DNA of 64,000 nucleotides from Cordia subcordata (lineage: Eukaryota; Streptophyta; Magnoliopsida; Boraginales; Cordiaceae), in the NCBI GenBank assembly GCA_028554755.1, contig JAPTOF010000019.1, forward strand, positions 5,032,001-5,096,000, read 5' to 3'. Below the pieces are notes generated by a model. That model did no database searches. It had not been told where the DNA came from and saw only the letters and a list, made by a program, of their open reading frames with translations. A program made the position numbers and the translations under genes. Shown here piece by piece: positions 36,020 through 48,034 of this stretch. Position 1 is the stretch's first letter. Every line of letters begins with the position of its first letter.

Positions 36020-39000
36020 CTATGCCTTTGCAAGCTCGGCCGCAGCTGGTGCAGGGGCAGCAGCAGGGGCAACACCACCAGTGGTTGGCCTGAAGCCACA
36101 TGAAAGAAAAGGCAGGTCAGCTCCCACAAATGATCAAATATCCTGGCACACTTCCCCTAGACACACACCGGGACTCGGTGCACCAGGAGACAAAAGAAAT
36201 TGAAGAGTTGGAAATTCAATATTCAAACAGTGCTGAAGAGGAAACTTACAGCCCAACGAAAACTTTGAAGGCATCATAAATTCCCCATTGTGCTCCAGTA
36301 AGAGTTCCAATCATCACAATACGTAGAGGAAGCCCCCGAGTGAAGAGACCCCACACTCCAAGCTTCTTCACAGCCTATGCAAAGGAAAAAGACAGAAGTT
36401 CTATAAATGGAAGAAAAGGCAACACATTTGAAGAAAGACACAGCTACAACAGAAAGAAAGTCTAGCATATGACAAGCACAAGAGCACTCACATCACCAAC
36501 AGTAGCACCCTTTGCATTGTTGAGGAAAGAGACGAGATTATCGGCAGGGTGAGATACAATAGCACAGAAAACCCCAGCAACGTATCCACCAGCAAAGCTC
36601 ACACCAAGCTGAAGAGATTTGCTGCACTCATTTTTGGGGGTAGGAATAGCATACTTGTAGATCATCTCAACAATGTTCTCAAAGGATGCAAACTTCATCA
36701 TTGTATCTGCAAAATAATAGAAGTGATCCATGAATATCTTTGTGTAACTAGATCAGAGACACACGAAATATGGTCATTTTTAGGAGTTTGGTCACCTCCA
36801 TTATAACTTTTGCAGACAAAATTCATTGCGCAAAGAATATTTATTGACTAGAACAAAGATGTGAGGATCAGTTCATTGATTATGAGACATAACATACAAA
36901 ACCAATCCATCTAACCTCCCCCATTGCTGAAGTAGTAAAAGAAGAGCAAAGAAGAACATATAGACCTCACGAATCTTATAGGCCAGAGCCCAGAAACAAA
37001 TTATAAAGTAAAATATGTTTAGAAGAAACAACACAAAACATGAATACTCATAACCAAACTTCTTCCAAAGCATAAAAACTGGGAAAGAGTGGGGAAAGCG
37101 TCAAGTTTTGATTTCTCCAAACAAAACCCCTCACGCCTCGCCCCTCACCCAAACCCCCATAACTAGAAAACAAACATTCATACCTTTCCTCCCATCATTA
37201 CCTTTACAACAATAAGTTTTAGACCTTTGACTCCTCTTTCTCAGCCCCATAACAGCGAGCCCATTAACCCTCATGCCTAAGCTTACAACAGTATTACTTC
37301 TAAAATATATAAATTATCTTGACTAGTCCATCTCCATGAAAATAGGTCATCCAATTTGGAGATTGTTAAGAAGAAAAACAACAATATGCACCTTTTAGCT
37401 TCTCCATAAAATAGTAGGTAATGATTCAATTCAACATCTTGACACATACTAAGTGGGTATACAAAGGACATGGTCAATCAATATCTTAGATGATACAGCA
37501 GGCTTTATATGAAGGTATATAGTCAAGGACCAGAGAGTGTGCTGGCGCAGGTCCACAGCTCCAGGAAAGGGAAGCTTTCCAGATCATAGGAACTGATGGG
37601 GACTCGAGAAGCACTGACATGGATCAGACAGTGGACTGGATCTAATTATTACTAGCTTTAGAAAGAAAGATGTCACATAAGTTGTTGGCCATATGTTTAA
37701 GACATATAATAAAAACCAAAACATGAAGAAAGTGGATTCAACCAATACAAACAATTTTCCATGCATAAATGAGAAGCAGAGAAATAAGTTGCAATGTGAT
37801 CGCCTCAACTTACATGGAATCTGACGTCCCCAAAGAGGAACAATACCCTTGTACAACCTGCATCAATTGGAAAACATGACACCTTATTTCCAACTTCAAT
37901 CATCCACAAAAATAATAGTTCAAAACATGGAAGAATTTAGCATACCCAAGAACACCTTCAGATCTGACAAACTTGGGAAACCCATCAGCCATTCCCCGAG
38001 CAAAACCAGGCTGTGTCTGAACACGAACCTTGACAGCCTCGAATGGGCAAAGAGCAACATCTGCAATCACCTCAGCAGATGCGGATCCAGCCAGGTAGAT
38101 AAGAGTCTTGTATTTGGCTGCATACTCTGGACCAGCAATATCAGAGTAATACTTCTTGAAGAACTCATAGAATCCAAACTTGCAAGCACCCTGAGCACTG
38201 TAACCAAGCAGGGTAGGGACCCATCCCCTGAAGAAGCCCCTCAATCCTTGCTCCTTGAGCAAAACACCAAAACCAGAGGAGATGCTCTTGTACTTAGAAG
38301 GATCAATCTGATAACATTTATGGACCCAGAGTCAATTGATATGATACAGGACAAACGTATAAACAGAAGAAATACTAGGAAAGACAACAATACGGTATCA
38401 AATTAAGCTAAAACAAAGCGAGATGGAGTCCTAAATGGATCAAATGATGAAAAGGACAAAGGTCTAGTGGAGCTGAGTATCTGAAAGAAAGACATCAAAA
38501 CACTATGAAATGAAAAAGATCAAGGAGCACACGGGCTGTATGTTCCATACTTAGCAAAAAGCAAATAGTACAGAGATGCAACAAACAGAAAATTCAACGT
38601 AAAGCGTAAAACATCAGCAACAGAAGACTCAGCAGCCATGTCAAAGCAAGATGATAACAAAAGATCCCAATAAGCCGGGAGGATTTTGTGACCAGAATCT
38701 AAGGGAGCTGGTTAGCAAAACGGACTAACAGATTTTAATACATACGATTTCCACCATTTCTCTTCCATATTTGCTTCGTTTCTCTTATCATTTGCCGAGA
38801 ACATTCCCTAGTTGTTACATAAGCTATCAGAAGAAACAGAAAAGCAACTCTACATCCAATAACTATAGAACAAATTTTCAAATCTAATGAAAAACCAAGG
38901 CTCGTGAACGAAAAATTAAAAACAGAAATAAAAACCTACATGCAGGAAAACAAGTCAACGGTTAAGTTGACTACCATAAAACCAATCGGAAAAAACTCTA

Positions 39001-39459
39001 GAAACAAAAAAAACGTAGAGAAACTAAACCGCTAACATTAAAAACCGATAAAGCAAAACCGTAGATCCATAAAGGAAAAAGAAAGAAAAAGGAAAAGTAG
39101 AAGAAGCATATAGATCTAGACGTGAAGAGTTGGCATACCTGCATGTTACATTTGACGAGATCAAGAGGTGTGACGGCCATGTGAGTGAGACCACAACTGA
39201 GGATTCCTCCTACGGTACAAGCAGCGTAGAACTGCGGAGAGTACATCTCGATCTTGCGTGATTCCTTCGGAGACGGAATCATGAAGTTCCTCTTAGCCTC
39301 AGATGGCGAAGGAGCATTCAAGCTAGCATTAGCATCTGAATCCATCGGCATCTTGTGAAGGCCTAGGGTTTTGGAGGTCAAAGCAACGGATGAACTGCTG
39401 GTAGTGTAGAGAAAGTTCGGAAGCAGAGATTGACGCCGGGAGTTATCTGAGAAAGCCAT
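36020..39459 (-). CDS. Mitochondrial phosphate carrier (PHT3/MPT type), copy A
   Basis: Exons on the minus strand: 39139-39459, 37946-38307, 37814-37857, 36492-36706, 36250-36374 and 36020-36089, totalling 1137 nt or 378 residues. The N-terminus ([18 protein letters not shown]) is Ser/Arg-rich with few acids, like a mitochondrial presequence. Three carrier repeats follow, with signature motifs PLDLVK (98-103), PFEAVK and the weaker PADNLV. Family blocks such as [13 protein letters not shown] and [14 protein letters not shown] are present. The tail is Pro/Ala-rich, ending AELAKA. It imports phosphate with protons into the matrix for ATP synthesis across the inner membrane. Copy A is nearly identical to copy C over exons 2-3. 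Confidence 0.94.
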
Positions 39460-40387
39460 TTCTGTGCTGTGAAGACGAAGAGGTTAGAGAATGAAAAGCT
39501 AATCGGAGATCGGAAACGCAGCCGGAGACGGAGACGGAGGCGGAGGGCACTCAAAAAATGATGCAACCCTTCGCTCCCCAATGTTTTCTGTCTGTCTGAA
39601 AGCTACTGACGTAGTATTCCGTTTTAATATTATTGGGCGTAAAATGACCCGCTTTTTATATGTACGGGTGACGAATGCAATGGGGCAAGTGGGCCTGCAA
39701 TGGGGCAAATGGGCAACCCACTTGCCGAATTTTCTTTTCGAGGCCTGACTAAGGCCACTTTCCCTATTTTTTTTTAGAACAATTGAGAATTTATAAGATG
39801 GTAACTAGAGAATAAATTATTTTTTTAATTTTACTTTTTTTTTATTTTTACTTGAATTGGAATATTTATTCAATAACTTTGGCTGAGAAATAAGTTCTCT
39901 AACTTTTTCCCAATAAAATTCATTTCTACTAATCCTACCAAAAAAAAAAATCAAAAACTGAAATAACTATTCTATTCCGGATCATGAACGACCAACAAAT
40001 CCAAAAAACAAATAATCTTTTTCTTTCACTACCTTGGAGTCTTGGTGAAAGACTAATTTTACCCTTGAATTGATTTTTTTATTAATGAAAAAAATTTTAT
40101 TAAACATATTTTTATAATAAATATTTAAAGTTTTGTCAAAAATTTAAAACTCCACTTTTAAAAGAAATTGAAACTCTGGAAAAAAAATTCATGTTCAACT
40201 TTTTCTAGAAATCAACATATTTAAGTTCTCAAAAAAAAAATCAAAGGACCTTTTTTCTATTTTTTTTTCTTCCAAAAATTATCAAAAAAAAAATGTTTTG
40301 AGAAAACGCTAATACGTAAGAGCCTTCAACCCATAACATTGTTCTCACTTTTGACTATACTATTTTGATCTTTCAACATCAACTACA
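39460..40387. other. Promoter side of carrier copy A and AT-rich spacer
   Basis: The region next to the start codon is the 5' UTR/promoter. From about 39750 to 40310 the DNA is very AT-rich with poly-A/T runs and a MITE-like look, but its ends are not clear. No gene. Confidence 0.5.
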
Positions 40388-40392
40388 TTCTC

Positions 40393-40516
40393 TGTTGCAA
40401 CATATAAAGATTTCCCACATCGAAAAATCTCAAGATTCATAATTATTATATAAGGTCCTGAGTCACTTCTCATATTAACCAATTGGTTTTATGATGAAAC
40501 CTTAAGATTCTTAACA
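40393..40516 (+). repeat. 5' LTR, 124 bp
   Basis: Begins 'tgttgcaacatataaagatt' and ends 'aagattcttaaca'. It differs from the 3' LTR by roughly a dozen substitutions and small changes, so the insertion is not very recent. Confidence 0.88.
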
Positions 40517-40609
40517 TGGTATCATAACTGGGCTTTTGGCCTACTCTCGCACTGCGCTCATGTCATGTGTCTACGTGTGACTTATCAACTTTGTAATATT
40601 GGTACTCCA

Positions 40610-40945
40610 CTCTCAGATGCTACTTTATATCGTCAGTTGATGGACAGCCTCATATATCTTACCGTTACTCGGCCTCTCAGATGCTACTCTATATCGTTAC
40701 TATTTTATATCGTCAGTTGATGGGCAACCTCATATGTAGCCTCATATATCTTACCGTTACTCCGCCTCTTAGATGCTACTCTATATTGTCAGTTGATGTT
40801 ACTCAGCCTCTCAGATGCTACTCTATATCATCAGTTGATGAGTAGCCTTATATATCTTACTGGTTACTCGGCCTCTCAGATGCTACTCTATATCGTTAGT
40901 TGATGGGCAGCTTCACATATCTCACCGTCACTCGACTGGATACTG
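40610..40945. repeat. Tandem repeat inside the LTR retrotransposon leader
   Basis: Five to six degenerate copies of a unit containing 'ctcagatgctactctatat', 'cgtcagttgatgggcagcct' and 'catatatcttaccgttactc', spaced about 45-90 bp. It lies between the primer site and gag. Confidence 0.75.
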
Positions 40946-41239
40946 CTTATGTTGTTCATTTGGTCAGTCAGCACCACGTCATCACCTTTTGAGTGGTTTA
41001 GTGCCACGTCATCGAACATGTGTCGCCACGTCACTTCCACGTGTCGCCACATCATCCTCTTTAACCAGTCATCATTAATTTGTATTTTTTTAAAATTTTT
41101 GTCCTTTTTTCCCAAAAAAATATATATATAAAAAATAAGCGTACCCTTCCTAGGGTTTTTCGACGTTCTGAGTTCATTTTCGCAGTTTGTTTTTTTTGAA
41201 TTCTAACTCCACATAGGAGTTTTCCTCTTTTCTTTGCAT

Positions 41240-42358
41240 TTTTCAGGGTTCCTATGGAGATTTTACAACCAATATCTATTTTTTGGATGGTACGAACTAT
41301 ACCATGGGCCCAAGCAATGACAAGCTTTCTTAAAGACCGAAAATCGTGGAGAATTGTGAGCAGATATATTAAAGAACTTAAGTAGAAAGAAGGTGAAACT
41401 GATGACAAGTATGTTGAACGGCTTTAAGATTGGGATAGCAAGAATCATCAGCTCATTATCTGGTTCAGAAATACATCTGTTCCTCTATTAGTCTACAATT
41501 TGGGCATTCTGACAGTACTTAATCAGTTTGGAATTTTCTCAAGAAGAGATATACAACAACAGATGGAGCTTACCAGTATCAACTTGCTACAACTTTGCAC
41601 TCAATACGTCAAGAATCTGGGACATCAATTAATCAATTCTTGTTACAAATGCACTCTGTTTGGATCAACTCATAGCGTTTGAACCTGCTTGGAAATGTGA
41701 TGAAGATATGAAAATATTTGCTACTTGGCGAGACAGCGGGCGCCTTGTTCAATTTCTTATGGCACTTCCTGATGATTTTGAGCCCATTCGTGCATCATTA
41801 CTTCATCGCAATCCTTTTCCTACACTTGAATAAGCAGTTCAAGAGCTTATCCTAAAAGAAACCCGCCTCCAGTCCAGAAAGAATCGATTTTCGAAAATGG
41901 CGCTTGCCACTTCTAATTTTGCTTCAAAACAGCACACAAATTCTCAAGTTCAGTGCCAATACTGTCATACTGGACATATTCTTCTCAAATGTCCCATAAG
42001 AAGATGTCGTGTCTATAAAAAGACTGGTCCTAGTCATTATGATTTAGATTGCCCCCGTAATCCAGATAGAAAATCTCAGAACAATCAGTTCAAGGGTTGG
42101 TCCTCCAAAACCTCACGTTTTGCTGCTGCCACAATTGAAGAACACACTGCCACCACCTCTGAGATTTCCTCCACATCTATTGCCATCTCTGATCTTCAAG
42201 ATATTCTTCGACAAGTTCTCCAGCCTAATCCTTCCTCTTCCACTGCTCTTTCGACTAATTCTGGTTTTAGATTTGCGGCTAGCAACCATAACTCCGCACT
42301 TTTTATTTGGCACTTGTCTTCTGGAATCATTCTTTTGTATTATATGTGGATGATATGA
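41240..42358 (+). pseudogene. Copia-type gag relic fused to a reverse-transcriptase scrap
   Basis: Read across frames, the region gives a Copia gag (UBN2-like) core: FATWRDSGRLVQFLMALPDD, then FEPIRASLLHRNPFPTLE, a stop, and VQELILKETRL. After Met 41897 come two damaged zinc knuckles: CQYCHTGHILLKC is one residue short of the C-x2-C-x4-H-x4-C pattern, and the second has lost a Cys. At about 42335-42378, the sequence jumps to VLYVDDMIITGDD, the YVDD box of Copia reverse transcriptase. Protease, integrase and most of RT are deleted. Several stops precede 41700. It is not functional. Confidence 0.8.
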
Positions 42359-42377
42359 TCATTACTGGGGATGATAT

Positions 42378-42640
42378 GAATGGTATCAGAGCTGGGCTTT
42401 TGCCCCAGTCTCGCGCTTCGCTCGTGTCCACGTGTGACCTATCAACTTTGTAATATCACGTGGTGGTTCATCCCTGCGCAGTCAGGTCGAGTCATCATCC
42501 ATTCATCAAAATCCAGTTGCGTGGTAGCCCATCCCTATAGAGTCAGGTCAAGTCATCATCCAGTCATCAAAATCCAATCGCGCGGTAGCCCATCCCTGCA
42601 GAGTCAGGTCAAGTCATCATCTGGTTATCAAAAATCCCGT
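42378..42640. repeat. Second primer-site-like leader copy and three 58-bp repeats
   Basis: At 42378 an intact TGGTATCAGAGC-TGGGC occurs, followed by sequence matching the 5' leader at 40517-40600 ('ctcgcgcttcgctcgtgtcc', 'tatcaactttgtaatat'). Then come about three units of about 58 bp with 'gtggtagcccatccctatag' and 'agtcaggtcaagtcatcatc'. It is an internal duplication of the leader near the 3' LTR. Confidence 0.75.
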
Positions 42641-42668
42641 TACTGTTCTGGGTCACACGTGAGAGGAG

Positions 42669-42792
42669 TATTACAACATATAAAGACTTCCCATATCGAA
42701 AAATCTCAAGATTCAAAATTATCATATAAGGTCCTGGGTCATTCCTCATATTAACCAATTGGTTTTATGATGAATACTCAGGATTTTTAACA
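42669..42792 (+). repeat. 3' LTR, 124 bp
   Basis: Same length as the 5' LTR. Begins 'tattacaacatataaagact' and ends 'ggatttttaaca', directly followed by the target duplication TTCTC. Confidence 0.88.
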
Positions 42793-42797
42793 TTCTC

Positions 42798-44053
42798 TAA
42801 ATTTAATCATTTAATCTCCAATCAAGGATATTAATCGAGCCCACAAATAACTTTATAATGTCATCTTGGGCCAAACAAGTGAAGAGAATAAGGCGTACGA
42901 ATGTCTAAAGTTACGAGCTATCTTATAAAGTATAGCTAACTATCCCTAATACTAGTAACCGTGTCAATTTTACGTAATAGAGATGCATTAAAACAACTCC
43001 ATGTACAATGAAGGACAACTTTGAAAAACGAGATATTTAAAAAAACGAGTCGTAACTCACCTTATTCATTGTGCATAATTCTATGCTAGTATCTTTCTAG
43101 TTTCTACTCCTTGTTCGTATGATAAGATTCTTATATTCGTGTAATTAGTTCAAACAAACTGAAGGACTCGTAAAATTACATTGACTTTTTCTAACAATTC
43201 TTTTCATAACTTGTAAAAAAAAATTTAGTTTCTGAGAAAATTTGAAGTTAAATATTTGTCTCTTGAAATTCAATTTAAATATTTATTTAAAAGAATATAT
43301 TTTTTTAATGTTTTGAATCAATTTCAAACAAGCTCAAGAATAAAAAGAAGAAATAAGGACTGTCAATGGTCTCACCTTAATAATCTCTCCATGGAATGCA
43401 ATAGATAAAATTTGGAGAGTGACTGAGATTCATTTACTTGAATGAGGTCCTGAATCCAGGCTGCTATACGACACATACTGTGGGTTTTCAACGAGAGAGA
43501 GAGCGCGAACGCTTAAAAGCCAAAAAGCAAAACGCAGGAAAGACGGAAACTCCAAAGTGAACCAGCCCCCGCCCCCCCCCCCCCCCAAAACAAACGCCAT
43601 TGATTTCAGACCCTGAAAAAACACAGAGCTTTTTCAACACCTGTACCTGCTCCATGCTCACCACCTCAGATAACACATACACGCCCTTGCATTCATGCAC
43701 ACCCTAAAAAAAAAAAAAAAAAAAAAAAGAACCCAATTCATTGTATTATTCATTCGAGAAAACAAACATGGTTAAATAACCTTAACTCCAGTTTATCTTA
43801 TGTTGTCTACTTCACTTCGTCACTCCACTCCCACTGTCTTGTAAAAATCATTATTTTATGTTTAAGAATATAGAGAGAGAGGTGTAGATGCTCAAATTTA
43901 CAATCACAAATTTGAAGTACTAATAACTTGCGAAACAGAAAGTAAAAAAAGTTGTATGAATCCTTGACATTACTGTGGTGTCGGCAAAAAATACTTTTAA
44001 CACAACAAAGAGGAAAATGTAAAAAAGCATTAAAGAGAAAGGAAAAATGGCAA
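42798..44053. other. Spacer upstream of FUSCA3-like copy 2
   Basis: No gene. From about 43500 it is homologous to the upstream region of copy 1 (27.5 kb). A C-run at 43568-43586 and an A-run at 43709-43728 are present. An RY core CATGCA is at 43694-43699. Confidence 0.55.
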
Positions 44054-44242
44054 CAGGAATGAATGTTGAACAGATGTCACACAGATCAGACAAGACGATG
44101 ATCACCATAACCTTTTGCAACATTTAGGAAAACATAATGCAACAACCACTAACCCCCACTCCTTAAAAGCAACACCCCCATTTTTATCAAACCAGCCCTC
44201 ATTACTAGAAGCTTTGTATTGTGACTTGTGGAAGTCGTAGTT
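44054..44242 (+). promoter_or_regulatory. Proximal promoter/5' UTR of FUSCA3-like copy 2
   Basis: Homologous to 27951-28162. It lacks the segment of about 35 bp that carries TATATAA in copy 1; only 'ttaaaagc' remains near 44161-44170 as a TATA-like sequence. Confidence 0.55.
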
Positions 44243-47200
44243 ATGGTGGAAAACGAGGCGTGTGATAAGGTTAGAAGTACTGCAAAGCTGTGCAGCAGCA
44301 GAAGCAGAAGCAGCATTGTTCTGAAAAGAAGAGGAGATTATAACAAGAGGAGAAACTACAAGAAGAAGATCGGGACCACCACACGACGTCGTCATTGCTT
44401 ATCCGTGAAGCGGCGGAGTGAGATGGAGGCGGCGGCGGCGGCGGCGGCGGCTGCTGCTGCTGCCACCACCTTCAGTGCACTCGTCAGAAAGAAAAGGACG
44501 AACTGCTACAAGAAGCGTTCTTCTTTCTGTAACCTCAACCCTTTCATTCTCCCACCTCTCTCCTCTCACGTGCCACCATCTCCCCCCGCACGTGTATGCT
44601 ACTTTCTTTCCCTTCTCTCCCTTTTTCTTTTCTTTTCCATTGTTCAATTTATTTATTTTTTCTCTTCTGCTCAAATTATCAAAAGGCTTCGCTTCCCTCC
44701 TTTTTCTAATTTTTCTTCCCTAATTAAGTGAAGTTTGTACAAAGTTGAATTTTAGTTTTCTTATAACCCAGTTATGAGTTTAGATTTAAAAAGAAAAAGA
44801 AACCCAGTGATTAGTGATATTGACCAGGTGATTTGTTGTTCATAAACTACCCAGACGAGATATCAGGGGTTCCTTATGAGTTTTTTGAATTGTTTTCCTT
44901 TTTTTTTTTTCCCTTTAATTCGAATCATTTTGCTGTACAATTGCAATGTGCTCAGCATTTTTATTTTATTCCTGTCAAATCTTCATTTCGTAAAAGGTGA
45001 AACTAGTAGCTTGCAAGTCAATTCTTGATACATATCTAGTTGAATTACAATATTGGAATTTATTTGATTGTCTATATGTTCATTTTCTTTTTTTCCTTTT
45101 GCATTATTGGAATTCATTTGATTGTCTATATGTTCTTTTTTCCTTTGGGTGGGCCCTCTAAATTATCTTTACGAGCATCCAACCAAACATATCAAGTTTT
45201 TAGATTCTATCAGGTGATTGGTTTTTGCGGGTTGAGGATGCCTAAACAAGAATTGGCTGATCACACTTATAGGTCATATATTGTACAGATAAGAGGTATT
45301 TGGTTACTGGTCCAGATCTAGCGTTATTTATACAGTAAATTTAGTGCATCAAACCTTATTATACACAAGAAGTGGTGATCTTTAGTTCTTTACCTATATG
45401 GCATGTAAATTATAACAATAGTGGTCTTAAAAGGTATCATGAAGGGTGGTTTAATTTTATAACCATGTCCAGCTTAGTCCACCACCTCAAGGTGTTTCAT
45501 TTTATTACGATGATGATACATTTCAGGGAGGAAAAAAGAACAATGACAATGCATCACAATGATCATACATAGGCCGCGAGTGATCCAACAAATGCCTTTA
45601 AGGTTTAGCCTGAGTACGTTAAATAGAGGATGTTAGCACGGTTAGATATACATTGCCAAGTATGAGTACAACATATAGAGGATGTATAGTGGTGGCCAGA
45701 TAAGTGAAGAGATTATTAAAGCACGTCCATTATTGTCCTTTATATTATTTTCCATTTCCAATTATATTGAGTTGCAATTCTTTAATATTTAGAAGCACAA
45801 CCCGAAAAGAAAAAGAAAATAAAAAGGGTGGCTGTCGTTCTGCAAGGTTTAGTCGCACTCAGGTAACAGACAATTAATCATAAAGGTGTATGAGCACAAT
45901 TAGTAGAAACTCTAATAGAGGCTGTTGGACAGATTTCATTTTATCCTTTTATATTAGTTTCCAAATGCAACTTTCTGGACTGCTGAGCTTGACAAATTGT
46001 GCACCATGAATATAGGGCCAGAAAGCATATTGTACTGCATTATTCTATTAAGGAAATACATTTAGCTTATGGTGTGTAAATTTTATACTAATGATGTTCA
46101 TCAATGGTGACTGCTTTTAGGCAATCTATCCTGGAAATCTTACCTATCTTTTTGAGAAGCGGCTGCAAAAGAGTGATGTCAGTTCACTTAGAAGAATGGT
46201 ACTACCAAAGGTCTGAGATTCCGACTGTCCTAGACATTTGAAAACTCTATGTCCATTAAATAGATTTCTTTAGTATGTCTAAAGTGGCTATCATCAGATG
46301 AAGGATTCAATTCACTTATTGAGATGGTGCCGCACAATGGTTCTGAAAATTTCTTTTGTTATTATCTTCATTCCAGCAAGCAGCAATGGACTATCTTCCT
46401 CCTTTGCCCTTCAAAGAAGGATTTTTCATGTGGATGTACGATATGGATGGTCAGCATGTGTGGAGGTTCAAGTTCAGGTTTGATTTTGCATGGCCTCAAC
46501 TGATTATATTCAGAAGTGTGAGGCAACAAACTGGATATGTTTGAATTGCAAAAGATAATGCAACATGATGCATAAATAAATGGCATATGAATCTACTAGT
46601 CAAGCTTGTTTAATTTTTTTTCCATGAAGATTATAGATCCTTAAGTGTGTATCCATAGGCAGCCAAGAGCTTTTCTTCTAAAGAAAAAGAAAGTCACTAG
46701 AAGACAGTGGAAGTTGAGGCAAATTTCTAAAAATAACTTCTGGTTGACTAAATTTGGAAGCAGTTGATGATATATCATACTGTCTAAAATCTCAATCCTC
46801 TTCTCACACAGATACTGGCCAAACAATACTAGTCGAATGTACGTGCTTGAGAACACTGGTGCGGTTTACAGAGCCTATCATCTTTCTAGTTATATGCTTC
46901 AATTTTTTGCTCTGGCTTTTCATGAATTTGATCTTATCTTGTGATATCTTGTACAATATCCTCCAGGGGAATTTGCTCACGCACACTGCTTGGAGGATGG
47001 AGACTACATCGTGCTGTATCGAGCTGATCACAACCAGAGATATGTATGTACTTCTGGCAGCATCTCTCTAATTCGGGGGGTTCTTCCATATGCCATTTAC
47101 ACTTTAATTATTCATTAGTGATGCTTCCTTATCTCCATCAGGTCATTCAAGCCAGGAAAGCTGCTGAAAGAGAAGTGGATATTAATTATGAAGCTCAAGA

Positions 47201-47738
47201 CAGTTCCGGTGAAAATTCAAGCAATGCTGTCAATGAACCCCTTTCCTGTGAGCCAGCAATCGCCCCTGAAGAAGATGAAATCGAAGACAGTTCTAGTGAC
47301 AATGCAAGCAATGCTGTCAATGGCCACCTTGCCTATGAGCTCGATATTGCTCCTGAAGAAGACGAAATGGGTACCTCTTTTGTTTATGAACCTCCAGAAA
47401 GTTCCATTAATGATGCAAGCAAAGGAATCAACGGTCTCCTTTCGCATGAGCCAGAGATCAATGCTAAGGAAGACGATTTGGGCTCATCTTTTCTTGAAGA
47501 AGTTCAAGACAGGCACGGTGACAATGCAAGCAAAGCTCTTGATGGCATCCTTCTTTATAAGTCCCGATACTTTCCAGATATCATCCCTAAAGAAGATGAA
47601 ACGGGCATGTCTTTTATTTATGATACCACCTTCTCAATTGACTTCGGATACGACTTTTTGGGAGGATCAGTGACCTACTACCCAAGAATTCAACCAAAAG
47701 AAGAGTTCGAATCCTTTCATATAGATGACTTCTATTAA
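44243..47738 (+). CDS. FUSCA3-like B3 transcription factor, copy 2
   Basis: Exons: 44243-44593, 46121-46210, 46377-46477, 46812-46858, 46967-47043 and 47142-47738, totalling 1263 nt or 420 residues, with the same intron positions and phases as copy 1. The N-terminus has MVENEACDKV, basic clusters, and a run of 12 alanines encoded by GCG/GCT that copy 1 lacks; the proline run of copy 1 is only PPSPP here. The B3 domain keeps FEKRLQKSDVSSLRRMVLPK, FMWMYDMDGQHVWRFKFRYW, ENTGEFAHAHCLEDGDYIVL and VIQARKA. The C-terminus carries the same acidic repeats, with about ten residues missing between the first two. The conserved end is SFIYDTT...YDFLGG...HIDDFY. It likely acts as a nuclear seed-maturation regulator. 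Both copies look intact, so sub-functionalisation rather than loss is the simplest view. Confidence 0.92.
44427..44470 (+). repeat. GCG/GCT poly-alanine tract in exon 1 of copy 2
   Basis: About eight GCG codons followed by GCT codons encode 12 Ala after Met-Glu, and then ACC ACC. The matching position of copy 1 reads Met-Val-Met-Phe-Asp-Ala without expansion. It is likely a slippage product. Confidence 0.85.
45605..45735. repeat. Single decayed minisatellite unit in copy 2 intron 1
   Basis: Contains 'caagtatgagtacaacatat', 'agaggatgtatagtggtgg', 'ccagataa' and then 'gcacgtcc'. It is the counterpart of one unit of the copy 1 array, with a damaged G-box. Confidence 0.7.
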
Positions 47739-48014
47739 GCCGCTGGCAGATGATGCGGCAGTTGTATCAGATCATGCGATGCTGCAAAGTATCTGTAAAA
47801 ATAGATTTTGAAAGAAATGATGACTTTTGTATTACTCTGAACCCAGATGTTTTTGGCATGTATATGCAACAATAAACCAAGCAAACTAGTTAAAGGAGGA
47901 AGCTAGCATCCCTTGTTGTTCTTGTAACTTTTGTCCCTTTTGGCTGGAAAGAACTCTCTTTCTCAGTTGTTTAAAGCTTATAAGAAGTATTGCAAGCAGT
48001 GCAGTTTCATTTTT

Positions 48015-48034
48015 TGTGTGTGTGTGTGTGTGTG
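48015..48034. repeat. (TG)n microsatellite
   Basis: About ten TG units downstream of FUSCA3-like copy 2. Confidence 0.9.

Larger units (their letters stand above)
40393..42792 (+). mobile_element. Complete short-LTR Copia-like retrotransposon with TSD
   Basis: Two direct 124-bp LTRs (40393-40516 and 42669-42792) flank the element. The 5' LTR starts TG and ends CA; the 3' LTR starts TA by mutation. Flanking 5-bp duplications TTCTC are at 40388-40392 and 42793-42797. Directly after the 5' LTR, TGGTATCATAAC is a mutated tRNA-Met-i primer site (usual form TGGTATCAGAGC). A purine tract 'gagaggag' precedes the 3' LTR. The inside holds a broken gag-like region (about 41240-42300), a scrap of reverse transcriptase (about 42335-42378), and two internal tandem arrays. 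It cannot encode its own proteins, so it was mobilised in trans or decayed after insertion. Confidence 0.88.

Noticed and set aside
37849..38406. Long plus-strand open frame of 185 codons opposite carrier exon 2, with a similar one at 55209-55763
   Set aside because: It is antisense to a conserved coding exon in both copies. Its conservation follows from the carrier sequence, and it matches no family.
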